The position numbers and the translations under genes are program-made. The notes below the pieces were generated by a model. That model saw nothing but the letters and a program-made list of their open reading frames with translations, ran no database searches and was not told where the DNA came from. This document shows, in pieces, positions 38,601 through 50,600 of a stretch of 64,000 bases of DNA. Each line of letters opens with the position of its first letter. Positions within the stretch are counted from its first letter, which is position 1. The DNA comes from Larus michahellis (taxonomy: Eukaryota > Chordata > Aves > Charadriiformes > Laridae). Location: NCBI RefSeq assembly GCF_964199755.1, contig NC_133913.1:6116201-6180200 (forward strand). The letters run 5' to 3'.

Positions 38601-41600
38601 AGCTGCCTGAAGCTGGACTTGGTGCTGCTCGTCACAGCCCGCGGAGCCCAGCGGCTCCGGCAGTTTTCAGTCCACCTGATTGTATTGGTCAGGCCTGATT
38701 TTCCTTTGTAAATCCATGCTGTCTGCTCCCAGTCACTGTCTTCTCCTGTAATATGTTTGGCTTCCAGGATTAGTTGCTCCATCGCTTTCCCAGGGACTGA
38801 AGTGGGTCTGAGCAGCCTGTGGTTCCTTGGATCCTCCTTCTTGCCCTTCCTGAAGATAGGAGTGACATCTGCTTTCTCCCAGTCCTTGGAAACCTTCCCC
38901 GATGACCATGAAGCACCTTTAAATGTCTTGCTCTCCCTCTGTAAGATTTATAGTGAAGAAAACCACCTGTAACAGGTTTATCCAGAAACCTGGGGCAGGA
39001 GGAGATGGGAAAGGAAGGGTGTGTGTCCCTACAGCTGGGCTTTTAGGCAGCTAAGGGGTGATTTAGGGCCAGAACCAGAGAAGAGTCGAATCCCTGGTCC
39101 ACCTGCCAGAGAAGGTATGTATCGCTGTGTGGTAAGTTTAAAGTGTTTTCTTACCCTGCTGTGCCATCAAGCACTCCCAGTTCCTGGAAGGGTTTCGCAA
39201 GCTTCCCTGTCTGTCTGGGCTAAAGCTGGTGATAGTTTGGGTTAAAGTCTAGTGGTTTTGGGTGGGCAGGGCCCACATTTCCTCTGCTGTCAAAGGGCCA
39301 TATGTTCTGTCCTACCGTGTGGCTGAAGCTGTTATACATACATGATGTAACCAACGTATACGTGTGCAGCAGATCTGCTTTTGGATGGCGCTGGATTCTC
39401 TGGGCATGTGCAAATGAAAATATACGGAGCGTATGTGGGTGGAACGCGTGCGCTGCCAGGGAGCGCGGATGGCCGGGAGCGCGGATGGCCGGGAGCGCGG
39501 ATGGCCGGGAGCGCGGATGGCCGGGAGCGCGGATGGCCGGGAGCGCGGATGGCCGGGAGCGCGGATGGCCGGGAGCGCGGGCCTCGGCTGTTAGTTCATC
39601 TAGCCCTTAGTTTCGGGCCATGGATGAGAGGGTTGGTGAGAGGGGAACACCGTGAGTTGGTGGCCTCATGTACCCTGTGGGGGGTTAAAGTACAGGCCGT
39701 TGTGAAGGAGGTGATGAAGTGGAACCTGATTCCACCATCGCCCCTGCCACTGTTGCGCGCAAATCCCATCTTCCTTTTGTTTTGCTGTCTTATGCCAAAA
39801 AGGAGTCTGCCTGTCACACGATAAGAGCTACCAGGTGTAGCCTGGGGATAACTGTAAGCAGCTTTTGGCTGTCTTTGTTGCTGACAGCTTAGCTTCTGAG
39901 AGTGAGCGAGAGGCACATGCCACTGCTGCTGCGTCTGCTCCTGCCCGTTAGAATTGTTCTGTTTCTGTAACTGTTCCTGCTCTTCAGGTGCTCTCTGAGT
40001 TCAAGATCTGTTGGTCACCAGCAAACAGGAGCACCAGCCTCAGCCCCTGTGCGGTTTTACTCTTTGTGCAGGAATTCCTTCTGTTTTTTTTCTGCCATCA
40101 AACTTCTAAACGATGTACCAAGATCCTCATAGAGGCTTTGCGTCTAATCTTGTTGAAATCACAGCTTGTATGGGGGCAAAATATCGATGCTTTGGTGGTA
40201 GAGGCTCGAGACGTGAAACCGGTGTCGATTCTTAGATGTAGCAGCCTTGGTCTTTGTGGTTATGGTTTGGTTCTCTTGCATCTGGATAGTGCAGTTCCTG
40301 GAGTAAAGGGCTATTGGTGGGGGAGTGGAAGTAGTAATTATTAGTACGATGTCTTGCAGTTGGGCTTTGAGATCACCTGACGTCGCTGGAGGTGCTGGAC
40401 TCCTGTGAGAGGCTGCTGCGTGCCTGCATCGCGGGGCAGCTCGCAAGCCTCGGTTTTCTCCTTTATAGGACCAGAGATAAGCTGGCTTGTTTCTTCTCAA
40501 TTCTCACAGCACTGGGAGCAAGACAGAATCCTCCTGGGTATATGCTGGAGTAAAACACCGTTTCTTTTCTCTCTTCTAGACACGTTGTTGTGAAGACTTC
40601 TCCCAACCACAAATACATTTTCACGCTGAGAACCCATTCCTCAGTTGTTCCTGGCAGCATCGCGTTCAGCTTGCCCCAGGTACTGTATGGTTTGACTTAA
40701 CCGCTCTGCGGTAGGGTAAGGAAAACCTCCTTTGAGAGCGGGACTGAAGATAACTGTTCTAATTGGAGGGAGACGTCTGCAGAAACGTGTGCTGCAAATT
40801 TGATTTCTGATAGCAAAAATTCAAGGAGGCTTTTGCTATAGCTGAAGCAAACTTGTTTAGATTACCTTGATCTATTCTTAGTGCACGGTGGAGTAAAAAT
40901 ACTAGAAAAGGTGTAATTTATCCTTGTAAAAAACCAGCAGAAACAAGCTATTTAAAAAAGAAAAGCTTAAGCAATGTCTGCTGTTCTTTGTGAATTTTTA
41001 TTGTTCCCTGGTTTCTCTTGACTTTAAAGAGTTTTCCGTGCTGTGTTGCTCTTTTAAAGACCCGCAGAAAGTTTTATTGATTGTAGTCACTCAGTGTTTC
41101 TAGATGAAAAATGCAATGTAATGCATACAATAGATTTAACTTGTCTCTTCTTTCTTAATTAAGATCACATGTTAAATGATAGTTAGGATAAATAATTGAT
41201 ACAATTAACTTCTAAATAGGAAAAATGAATCTTGTAGCCTTTAACTGGCGTATACGGGGAGTCGCGTAACATGGAACTGCAACAACCGTGGTCACCGATT
41301 TAATGTTATCGTGTTTTCCTGGTCTAGAAGCTCAGTCTCTGTGCTGCAAACGCAAGATTATTTTTTTCCTCAACAGATGATTTGGCAGAGGCCCCAACGC
41401 TTCTTTTTGTGTTTTGATGTCTTGTTCAAATTCAGATTTGTCCGTGTGAGTGGGTGAAGAGGGCGTTATGTTAACCCTATGCCTAGTTATGATTTGTGAT
41501 GCCCAAACTGAAGAACGGTTATCGGTGGAAGATATTTGTATTGCAGGGTTAAAGTAGATGCGTTCATGGTCCAGGGTTCGTTTTTGTAGATTCCAGTAGT

Positions 41601-44600
41601 TTCTGTAAAGCTGGGAGAGCTGCTCCTCTGCTAAGGAATGAGGTAGGTTGCTTAACCCTAAAAAGTGACTATGGTAGCAAGTGTAACGGCTGCTGGTAGA
41701 GGGATGTTTCATTTGAGCATTCCTGGTACTAGGATTTAATTTCCAGTATTTCCTGAAGCCTTGGATAACTGCAACCAGCGTTACGCAAAGTGTGTGTTTA
41801 TCTCATGTATTCCCAGAGGGTCACGTAACGTGCACTTAAGCTCTGAGACCTCCGAGAAAGTCTCTTGTGCATTCGTTACACACATAAAGTTCTTGACCAC
41901 CTTGATTCTGGAATAATCTGAACTCGGGCCTAAATACCGAAAGCCAGGAAAAATTTTGTGTACTGCAGAGCCCGAAAGAGGAAGGGCTGTGCAGCCACGA
42001 CAGACTTCTTAGCACAAAGTACCCAAATGAACGTAGGAATTGAGCTACATCTCTTGTCACAGAGAAAATCGCAACTGATCTTTCTGGCTGAACTTGGGCA
42101 AAAATCTGGTGAGAGGCGTAACCTGGAGGGTTTCAGCAAAGCCCGGAGTTCGCAGGAGTACCAGCGTGCCTGCCTGCCGTTCTGGTACTGGTGGCCATCA
42201 GAGCCTGGTGCTGCGGGGGGAGGCGAGTTTAGGGCTTCTCTTGCAGAAGGATTGGAGTGTCAAGGGGAAGGGGGCGAATTCTTCCTGGCCTTGCATGTAG
42301 GCAGTGGAAGCTGTAAAGCATGAGGTGAAATATGGAAGCACGGTTTGTTTTCACCGTCTCGGGACTACCAGTAAGTACACATAAGACTTCCTGCTCTGAG
42401 CTTTGATTTATATCAGATTGATCCCTGTTGTGCCAAGGGGATTCTTTCCTTAAGCCTAACTTCTGTCTTGAACCACAAACATATTGGAGAGGGAGTATAG
42501 GGGGGGAATTTTCATTTTTTAAAAAAAGGTCATTGTATTCCTTCTCCCAGACTTGTTCCTTCCAGATAAAAAGCCAAACATAAATGACCATAAAGTACAA
42601 CATTTCAAATGCGATCATACCAGAGCCTTGGGTAACGATACTTATATATTTTTTGTGATTCATGCCTCTCTGAGGCCTGGGTATTTGAGAGAGGGTGGAT
42701 ACTGCATCGCCTGAGATGTGGACTGTAAATACACACTAACCAGTCTGTAGCACAGAAGCCATTGGAAAAATACCATTTTTTGCAATTATCAAGCCAGAAC
42801 TTTAGGCGTAGTTAAAGGTCATAGATTTTCGCGTCGCGTAATTATTGAACCGTTTCCCACCTCTGGTACAGTTCCGTGCTGCACAAATCTTTTAGAGGAA
42901 TTTGAAGGGACCTAAAGGCTTTGTCGCTAGTTCTCTGAACTAGTTTTGTTTTAGGTAATTTTATAACTTAAGGCATGTTACAACAATTTCCTGCAACTGC
43001 TATATACGTGTAAGCTTTTAAAGTGATCGTGGGGTGTATGGCAGCCTTTCTTGCCTGCTGCACTACCTCCTGCCTGATCAGCACCCGAGCTTTGGTGGGA
43101 AATGAGCAGAATGACGACATCCCCACCCAGTACGGCCGCTTCTGCCTCTGTGACGGCGGGGGGGCGAGCAGTGGCATGAAGGAGGTTGGGCAGAACAACC
43201 TCCTGAGGTCAGAAAATAGAATTAGTAATAGAAATGATTCCGTGTTTTTGATTTGTTTCCTTTTAATTTGGGAGTCTTTGTAAGAACCCATTGTGCCGTT
43301 TTTTGCTGCTGCTTAAGGCTCTCACAGGGGAGCTGCGTTTCTGAAGGTGCTGGCTTTGAGTGAGCATTTGTTCTACTGAAGGACAGGCTTTCTGACGGCT
43401 TTGTCTTGTTTTTACAGAGAAAATGGGCTGGACTTTCCATCGGACAAGAAATAGACGGTAAGTCAGGTGGCAGTGTGATCACCACAAATGTTTATAAAAG
43501 CCGAAGTCCGTGTTTCCCTACTGAAGTGAAACCGAATTTGAAAATTTCAGATCTTCAGCCCTTCTTCAGGTAATGTGAGGCCCTCATTAGTGAAAGGGAG
43601 TTGCTCTCCTGTCTGCAGGCTTTCTGTCTCTTAATGTTTTCAAAACCTGGAGGACTGTTCTGACTGTTACCTTCAGAGCTCTGCTTGTCTGTCAGCATAG
43701 CTGTGTACGGGACATCCGTGTCCACGTGCAGGTGTGGACATTTAACGTGTCCTGGATACTCTGTTCTCATGGCTTTGGAGAACACTTCCCAGCTAACAGA
43801 AAACAGCTCTTGCCGTTGAGGGTATTCTTGGCATCTAAATTTGAGTATCGAGAATGGGGACGTTTTAGTGCCGAGAGTTGCCAAAGCCCAGCAGTGTGCT
43901 CTGGAGAGCTGGAGCGAAGAGCTTTGTGAGTGGCACCGATGTTTTCCCCAATAACTGACTAGAATATTCTGCAGTGCGATGAAGAGAAAGGGTTGCCATC
44001 TCGAGTTTCTGCAAATTGAAGATTTGTATTCCAATTTCGAGACTTAATTGAGCCTGACGAGCCTTTGCCAATGTTGAAAGAGGAGAATGACTTGCATCTC
44101 TCAGCTTGCACGCTCTGTCTGTCACTTATTCATGCTGGCTGTCACCGTCACCTCTGGTTTGTGAACGATCGGCGTCTCTGTCGGTTAAAGATGCTGCTGT
44201 TTAATCTCTCTGTAGCTTCTGGAGTATTGAGCAAACTCCTGGCAGCAGCTTGTTACAGGAGGGTCTCCGTGTTCTTCGCAAGAGCAGATCCAGGTAATGG
44301 ATCACGTCTGTTCTTCTGGCCACCAGGGATTACCTGTGTGCTCCGGGGGCAGCTGTCTCATCCTTTTCTTTGGGAAGGCTGCTGTGATGAAGCCTGCTCT
44401 GATGGCTGGCTGGCTGACGGTCGTTGAGGCGGAGCAGACTGCGTTAAGTTTTGCCGTTTGAGGTGTTCACCGTGATTCCAGGGAATTCTCCTCGCGTTTG
44501 AGGGTTGTGGGCAGAGCTGATGACTCCATCCTGTGTCAAAAAGTGGGGAGGACCTAGAGGGAGAAGCAGTGCCGCTGTGGATGTGAGGTGCTGTGAGGGG

Positions 44601-47600
44601 ACCTCGCTCCTTGGCCGTTTGTTTGCCCGGTCTCAGCAGGTCCCCGGGCGTGGATCGGTACTCGCATGTGAAGTCTGAGGCCTTTGTGGATCTCTCTGTC
44701 GTGACAAAGTGGGTCTGTGCCCCTCTGCACAACCGGGTGCCTCACAGATCTTGCTTGGAAGCCATTTCTTTTTGCTAGCTGATTTTGTTTGGTTTTTTAA
44801 ACTGCACGATATCCTATAATGAGGGGGGGAGACCTATAAATTGTTTCTCACCCTTGTTTGGTTGCTGATCATGTGCCAGCTGGCTTACAGGTAAACGCTT
44901 TTTAGCACTAGAGTTATTTGGGGAAAAAACCACTAATATTCAGCATGATTAGCTGTTAGAGCAGATTTGCGATTGCACTTGTGCTAGACCTTGCTATAAA
45001 CTTACCGACTACGTGGGAACATGGATTAAGAAAAATCATGCAGTAATTTTATGCAGAATGACTCAATGTCATCTGACTCCCCGCTGAATGCAAAGGATTT
45101 GTAACGCTATTCTACAGGCAGGGAGAAGTATTCATAAACCGAGTGATTTACCAGGGCGCTCTCTTTGTCTTGTTCCCTTAATAACGTGAAAACTATGATT
45201 TAAATGTCAGTTTTAAATGCAGTCCACTGCTTAGTGGCCCAGTGGAGCCGAGTGCTGTCAAGCCCCTAATGCAATGGTGGAGGCTTTCCCGGTGAGTGAA
45301 TCCTGTGAGTTTGGGGAACGGCTGAGTGCCGTGAGTGGACACGGTGTTGTCTTGCCTTCAGCGTGGTTCAGCTTCCTCAGCGCCCGTGTTACCGCTGGAG
45401 ATGCGAACCTGGAGCCGGGGGCTGCCTGCTTCAGCTGCACCCTCGACTCCGGGAGGTCGCTGCTCCCTCCTCAGCTGCCCCCTGTTCCTAGGACGTTGCA
45501 GGCTTTTGAAGCTGGTGCTGTGTGTTGCTCACTGGACTGTGTCCCCAGCGGTGTTTTACTCTTCTCCTCCTCCTCTCGTCCCCAGCATTCAGTCCTTGGT
45601 GCAAGGGCTACTCGTATTCAGTTGACACCTCGGTTCTGTGATGTGACCAGGGACCGATGCTGTCTCTGGAAGCTTTTGTTTGACAAAGCCCTGGGATAGG
45701 CAGGTAAAGGGAAATGGCTGCCCTGAAGTGGCCTGTAAGGTAAGAAGAACTCCTGTTGTGCCCTTGCAGGACCAAAGTCCCTCCTTCATTAGCCCTGACT
45801 TGTGATAACCCTGCGGCCATTCCCTTTCTGAAAGAGCTAGTTGATACAGTAGATGTGCCTCAGTTCAGGAATTGGCTTAGTGTTCCTTCTTTATCCTGAT
45901 TTCCCGCAAGATCTTCCTTTGACAGCTCAGTTCCAGGTGGCTGTCATATTGTCATATATATTCCAAGAATATATATTCTTATACCAGGAAGGACGTTAAA
46001 TGCGCATGCTGTGGTGACCCACGTGTTGTCTGGTAACAACTTACGCAGGAGGCAGGCTCTCTTTATTCCCTGAACTGGAGCGAATCCTGTGTCACATAGC
46101 ATGCTGCGTGCTTGTTTAGACGTCGCATCTTCCCGGAGTCTGCAGGTTTGTTCTGGAACCATTCTGCTGCCGAGAGGCTCGATAGGAAATAGGAGGTTAT
46201 GGGTGAAGTACGTTTCCCGTATTCACCTCCTGCTTCATCCTTAGCTGTGACCTCTGTGTCGGATGAGACTTCCTTCTCTAGCCTCAAAGCAAACCTCTAA
46301 TGTTCCTCAGTCTTCTGCAGGCACATCCGCTTCTCTCCTTTGCAGTCCGGCTTGGGAATTATTAGGGCTATCTGCTTTGTGAGATCCCGTCCTTTGAGCA
46401 GTTGTGCTGAGGCAGTATCTCGTGGACCGTATTCTTTCCTTTCTGTCCTGTTTCCTCCAGCAGCAGCAGCCCTAAGTGGCCCCTTGCTATACCTGTGGGG
46501 TGTAGGGGCGGTTGACAGTGACTGTGAAGTACCTTCTGTGCCACTCTGCTTTCTGCCACCTTTCAAGTGCTATTCAGTTGATTCTGTATTACTGAAGGTA
46601 GCCCAGGGCACGTCAGGACGGGCCCACGTGCACCTTGGGGTCGGGGCTATTTCCCTGTGTCAGAGAGGAAGGGTGGGCGATGCTTCATTCTGGGCTGTAG
46701 AAGCCTGAGAGATTAAATCACTGAGCTTGAATGTGCAGGTAATCCAACTTTCTGCCACCCAGTCTGGAGAAGAACTGGTCAGTCTCTTGCTGCAGAAAAC
46801 AAGTGATGACCTCTTGTCACTGCTTTTTTGGGCAAGACCACTCTCAATGTTTGCTTTTGGGCTTTCTCAAGACGTGTCCTCCAAACCCTTAGATATAGGT
46901 ACAGCTATCGTGGAGCTACAGCACGTGTGAAGTTGCTGTCACTGTCCTCAGCCCCCAAAGCTCGTAAGGTGTTTGAGCTGTTTTAAAGGAGACTATTAGA
47001 GATTTTAAAGAAATGCAGGGATTTTCGGTGCAGTGGAGATACGTTTGCTGGGTTTTTGATCTTGTAGTAGAACATGGATGTAAGAGAAATAAGGGTCTCT
47101 ATCAGAAATAATATATTCAGTTTTATTAAGTACTCATTCTGAATGGAAGAACACGTATTGCCAAAGTTACAGGAGGTTTAATATATTGTGGGAAGATCTT
47201 GCTGTTCTGAAATACGATCTTTCTCTTTTTTTTTTTTTTACCAGTTTCCTTATACACTTTCGACAAGGCTAAGCAGTGCATTGGCACAATGACAATTGAG
47301 ATAGATTTTCTGCAGAAGAAGAACATCGACTCCAACCCCTACGACACAGACAAGATGGCTGCGGAATTCATCCAGCAGTTCAACAGCCAGGCCTTCTCAG
47401 TAGGCCAGCAGGTGCGGGGTTTGGTTTCTTTTTTAAAGCTAAAATGTTCTTAAGTCACATGCTCTTGCTCGTACTACAGTGATGTGAAATACTGAAGAGC
47501 GCCAGGGTGCTGGCTCTGTGCGCCGAAGGACAGCGGACAGGCAGAAAGCGTTTGTTGCGTCAATGGTCTCTTTGGGACAAGTTGAACCATCGTGACTTGC

Positions 47601-50600
47601 ACTGAGGGAGTGGTTTAAAATCTGCCTCTTCCTTGTCCGAAGAAATCTATCTTTGTGAGGAAAATCCCAGGGCTTGGGAGAGCTGGGTTCTCTCTCTGTT
47701 GTGGCCTGCTCGGATGTAAGCTCCTGGAGTCTTTTGAGAAGTAACTTTTGTCTTTCGTCTGTGTAAGATCAAGTTTTAATTCATTGTCGGTGGCACCTTT
47801 CAAGTGCAGTGTATTGGAACGTTTATCGCTACTCTGCAGACTCCAGCAGTGAAATAGGTACGAAGCGTTTGACTTGGGGGTTTCTGGAAGCTGCTGTCCC
47901 TGTAACTGAGCCTCCTCAGCTCTGCAGCAGGTGGGCGTCTGCCCCGCCAACATCAGTGGTGGCCTCTGCTTTGCCACATTCTCAGGCCAGGGCGAGGTCT
48001 GTCTCCTAGTAGTTTGCGGCTTGCAGGGTCTGAATCTTGAGTCAGTTGCAAATGTAATCTTGGAGGAGAGGAATTGTGCAGAGACAACCCGCTGTGCTGT
48101 GGGCTCGACCCTACTTCTGATATTCATTCTGTCTCTCATTGGTGCTGGTTTTGGGGTATCCTTGTAAAACTGAAACGCGAAAGAACAAAAAGGTTTGGGC
48201 TGAATTGTTCTCCTTGCCTTGCGCCGGTATTTAAAGTGAGAGGAAGATTTCAAGAGGTGATACAGAACACTTAGCCAGGGAGAAAAGAGAGGGGAAAGAA
48301 AGTTTTCTTGGAAAGAGAATTTTTCTTTGAATTGTTCCATTTGACTTCATGTCCTGCTGCTTCTGATCTGTTACACTGAAGTGTGGGACGCGGAAAGGAC
48401 ACATCCAGTCCGCCAGACCTTTACAGGGTAAAAAACTACATGGGATTTGTTGGGTGGTAAGCTTAGTCTTTTAGCTTTTTAATGAGTTAAAATTCTCTTC
48501 TGTTTGTTTTTTTTTCCTTCCACAGCTTGTGTTCAGCTTTAATGACAAACTTTTTGGCCTGTTGGTAAAGGACATGGAAGCTATGGACCCCAGCATTCTC
48601 AAAGGAGAGTCTGGAGCAAGCAAAAAGCAGAAGGTAGGCTGGCAGGAATTTGCGTTCAGAGATTCGGGTACCGATCGGATCTTGCTGCAAGGAGGGATTT
48701 GTTACTTGCACTTGGAGAAGTTGCACATTTATTTCATTTGGCTGCGTCTCTCGCCTCAGAGAAGACAAGGAGCGTTGTTTTCAGTTTAATGCAGTCTCTC
48801 CTGTGCTTGTGTGGCTGGAGCTTGGAGCTGCACCCATTGAAGTGCACAGCTGGGGAAGGTACAAGGAATATCTTTTGGTCTTTATGTACTAATTCATGGA
48901 AAAATCCTCTTTTGAGCCTTTTTGTCTTTCAGATATGTCCGGTTTTGATTTTTAGTTTTCTTCCTTCTGTAGAAAGAACATGGTTTTATTTTCTTCTTTA
49001 CTTGCTAGATCTTGCTGAAATAGAATAGTTGGTTTTGAATTAAAGAAATAGCTTTAAAAAGCTGACTTACTGTACCTGATGAGCTTCTGCATTCAATGAT
49101 AGTTTTAGAGGAGGTGTTGGTATTTCGCGTTCTTCCAATGACTTTTCTAGTGGACCTTTTCCTGCTGTTTCTTGCCCTCTGAGATGCGCTTGGAGAGATG
49201 CCGAAGGAGCAATCTGTGGTTGAGCCTAATAGCTTAATGTAATTATTTGTTTCCTTCCCTTTTGCAGATTGAGGTTGGTTTGGTTCTTGGAAACAGTCAG
49301 GTTGCCTTTGAAAAAGCTGAGAACTCCTCCCTCAATCTGATCGGTAAGTCCCACTGTATCCAAAGAGATAAATAATGCTTGGAAGTTTGCTGCTTTTCAG
49401 GCCTCCGAGACTTGTGTGTCTCAAAGTTTGTTTTGCTGGTTACATCCCTTGACCTAATCCGTTGAAAGCCGCATCTCAAAATGTCTCCGAGGTGTCATTT
49501 AAACCAGCAGATGACTGGATTTGGTCCCTTAGGAACCTGTCACACCCTTTAGAAAGCCGTTTGTAGATGCTCAGGTGTCTCTGAAACCCACCGCACCGAG
49601 AGGACACTGTCCCTCCAGCAGACGTTGCTGCTTCTAAACAGGGGCTGTGTAAAAGTTACTGTCCCCCCCCCATATGGAGCTCCGCAACTGGGTGAGGTAC
49701 TGGAGCAGTTCTGCGCATCTCTGTTACGTGCTTATTAGCACGGTGTGTCTAAAATACACAGACACAGAGCTAGGAGGAGAAGAGGTGAGTGTCCGACAGC
49801 AGCAAACGGGGTTAGATGTGTGGAGAAGTTATCCTCAGCGCTCCAGGCTCCTAGGCCGGGATTAGAAAGGCACCGTGGAACAGTAGCTTCAGCAAAAGTC
49901 AGCAACTATTTTAACTCTTTAAACATCAGAGTGTGATATTTTTCAGGGACACTAACAAGCCAACACCTCTTTAATTGAATTTAATTACAACAGCAGGGAA
50001 ATAGGGAATTGAGAACTTTTTTGACTGTGTAGCCAAAATTTCGAAGCGAGTGCAAAACTTCGGAAAATCCCATCTCTAATGAGACCTCTTCTTCAAGCAG
50101 AGAGGTTGGCTTCTGAAGAGCACTTCAGGTTCCTTGGCTTCTGAAAGTCCTGCTCTTCAGAAGCTGGTGGCAGCTGCAAAACACAGCACAGAGGGCTGAT
50201 TCCGTCTGTCTGTTTAACGGTTTGCACAGCGAGATCATTAACAAAACTGTGAACTTTTTAAAAAAGAGACAGTTCCTAAAACCTCAAGGAAACAAATCTT
50301 TCTGTACAGTTTCAGAGTTTACTGGCAAAGTAATTGGGGGATGATTGACGTGTCCTCCACACATCCATTTACAAAGAAACTGGTGTAGGGCTGGGGAGGA
50401 GTCTGGCGTGTTCCCACAGAGCCACCAGCTCGAGCGATGGGGACCTGGACCACAAAGCGGGTGGTGAGGGCCCTTCCCTGCCGTTGTGCCTGTGCCCTGG
50501 GACCGTGGTGGGTGTCCTGCAGAACAGATACACGCTCTGTCAGCCTGGCTGTTCCTTTCTCACCAGCATTACAAAGTGGACAAAGCTTCGCAAGCCTACG

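Larger units (their letters stand above)
34609..40579 (+). other. NSF: NSF intron 2
   Basis: 6 kb. Contents: a T19 run at 34901-34919, the C/A homopolymer tract at 35651-35685, an exon-like segment at 35332-35436, a (TTCC)n patch near 37557, an antisense CR1 reverse-transcriptase fragment at 38232-38912, and a perfect 16-bp VNTR at 39461-39581. Confidence 0.85.

Noticed and set aside
38198..38782. 194-codon minus-strand ORF as a host gene
   Set aside because: It is a rearranged CR1 reverse-transcriptase fragment, recognised by ADDT, the [17 protein letters not shown] block and neighbouring CR1 sequence.
39302..39824. ORFs with repeated [10 protein letters not shown] and similar units
   Set aside because: Translation of the 16-bp VNTR, which cycles through all frames.
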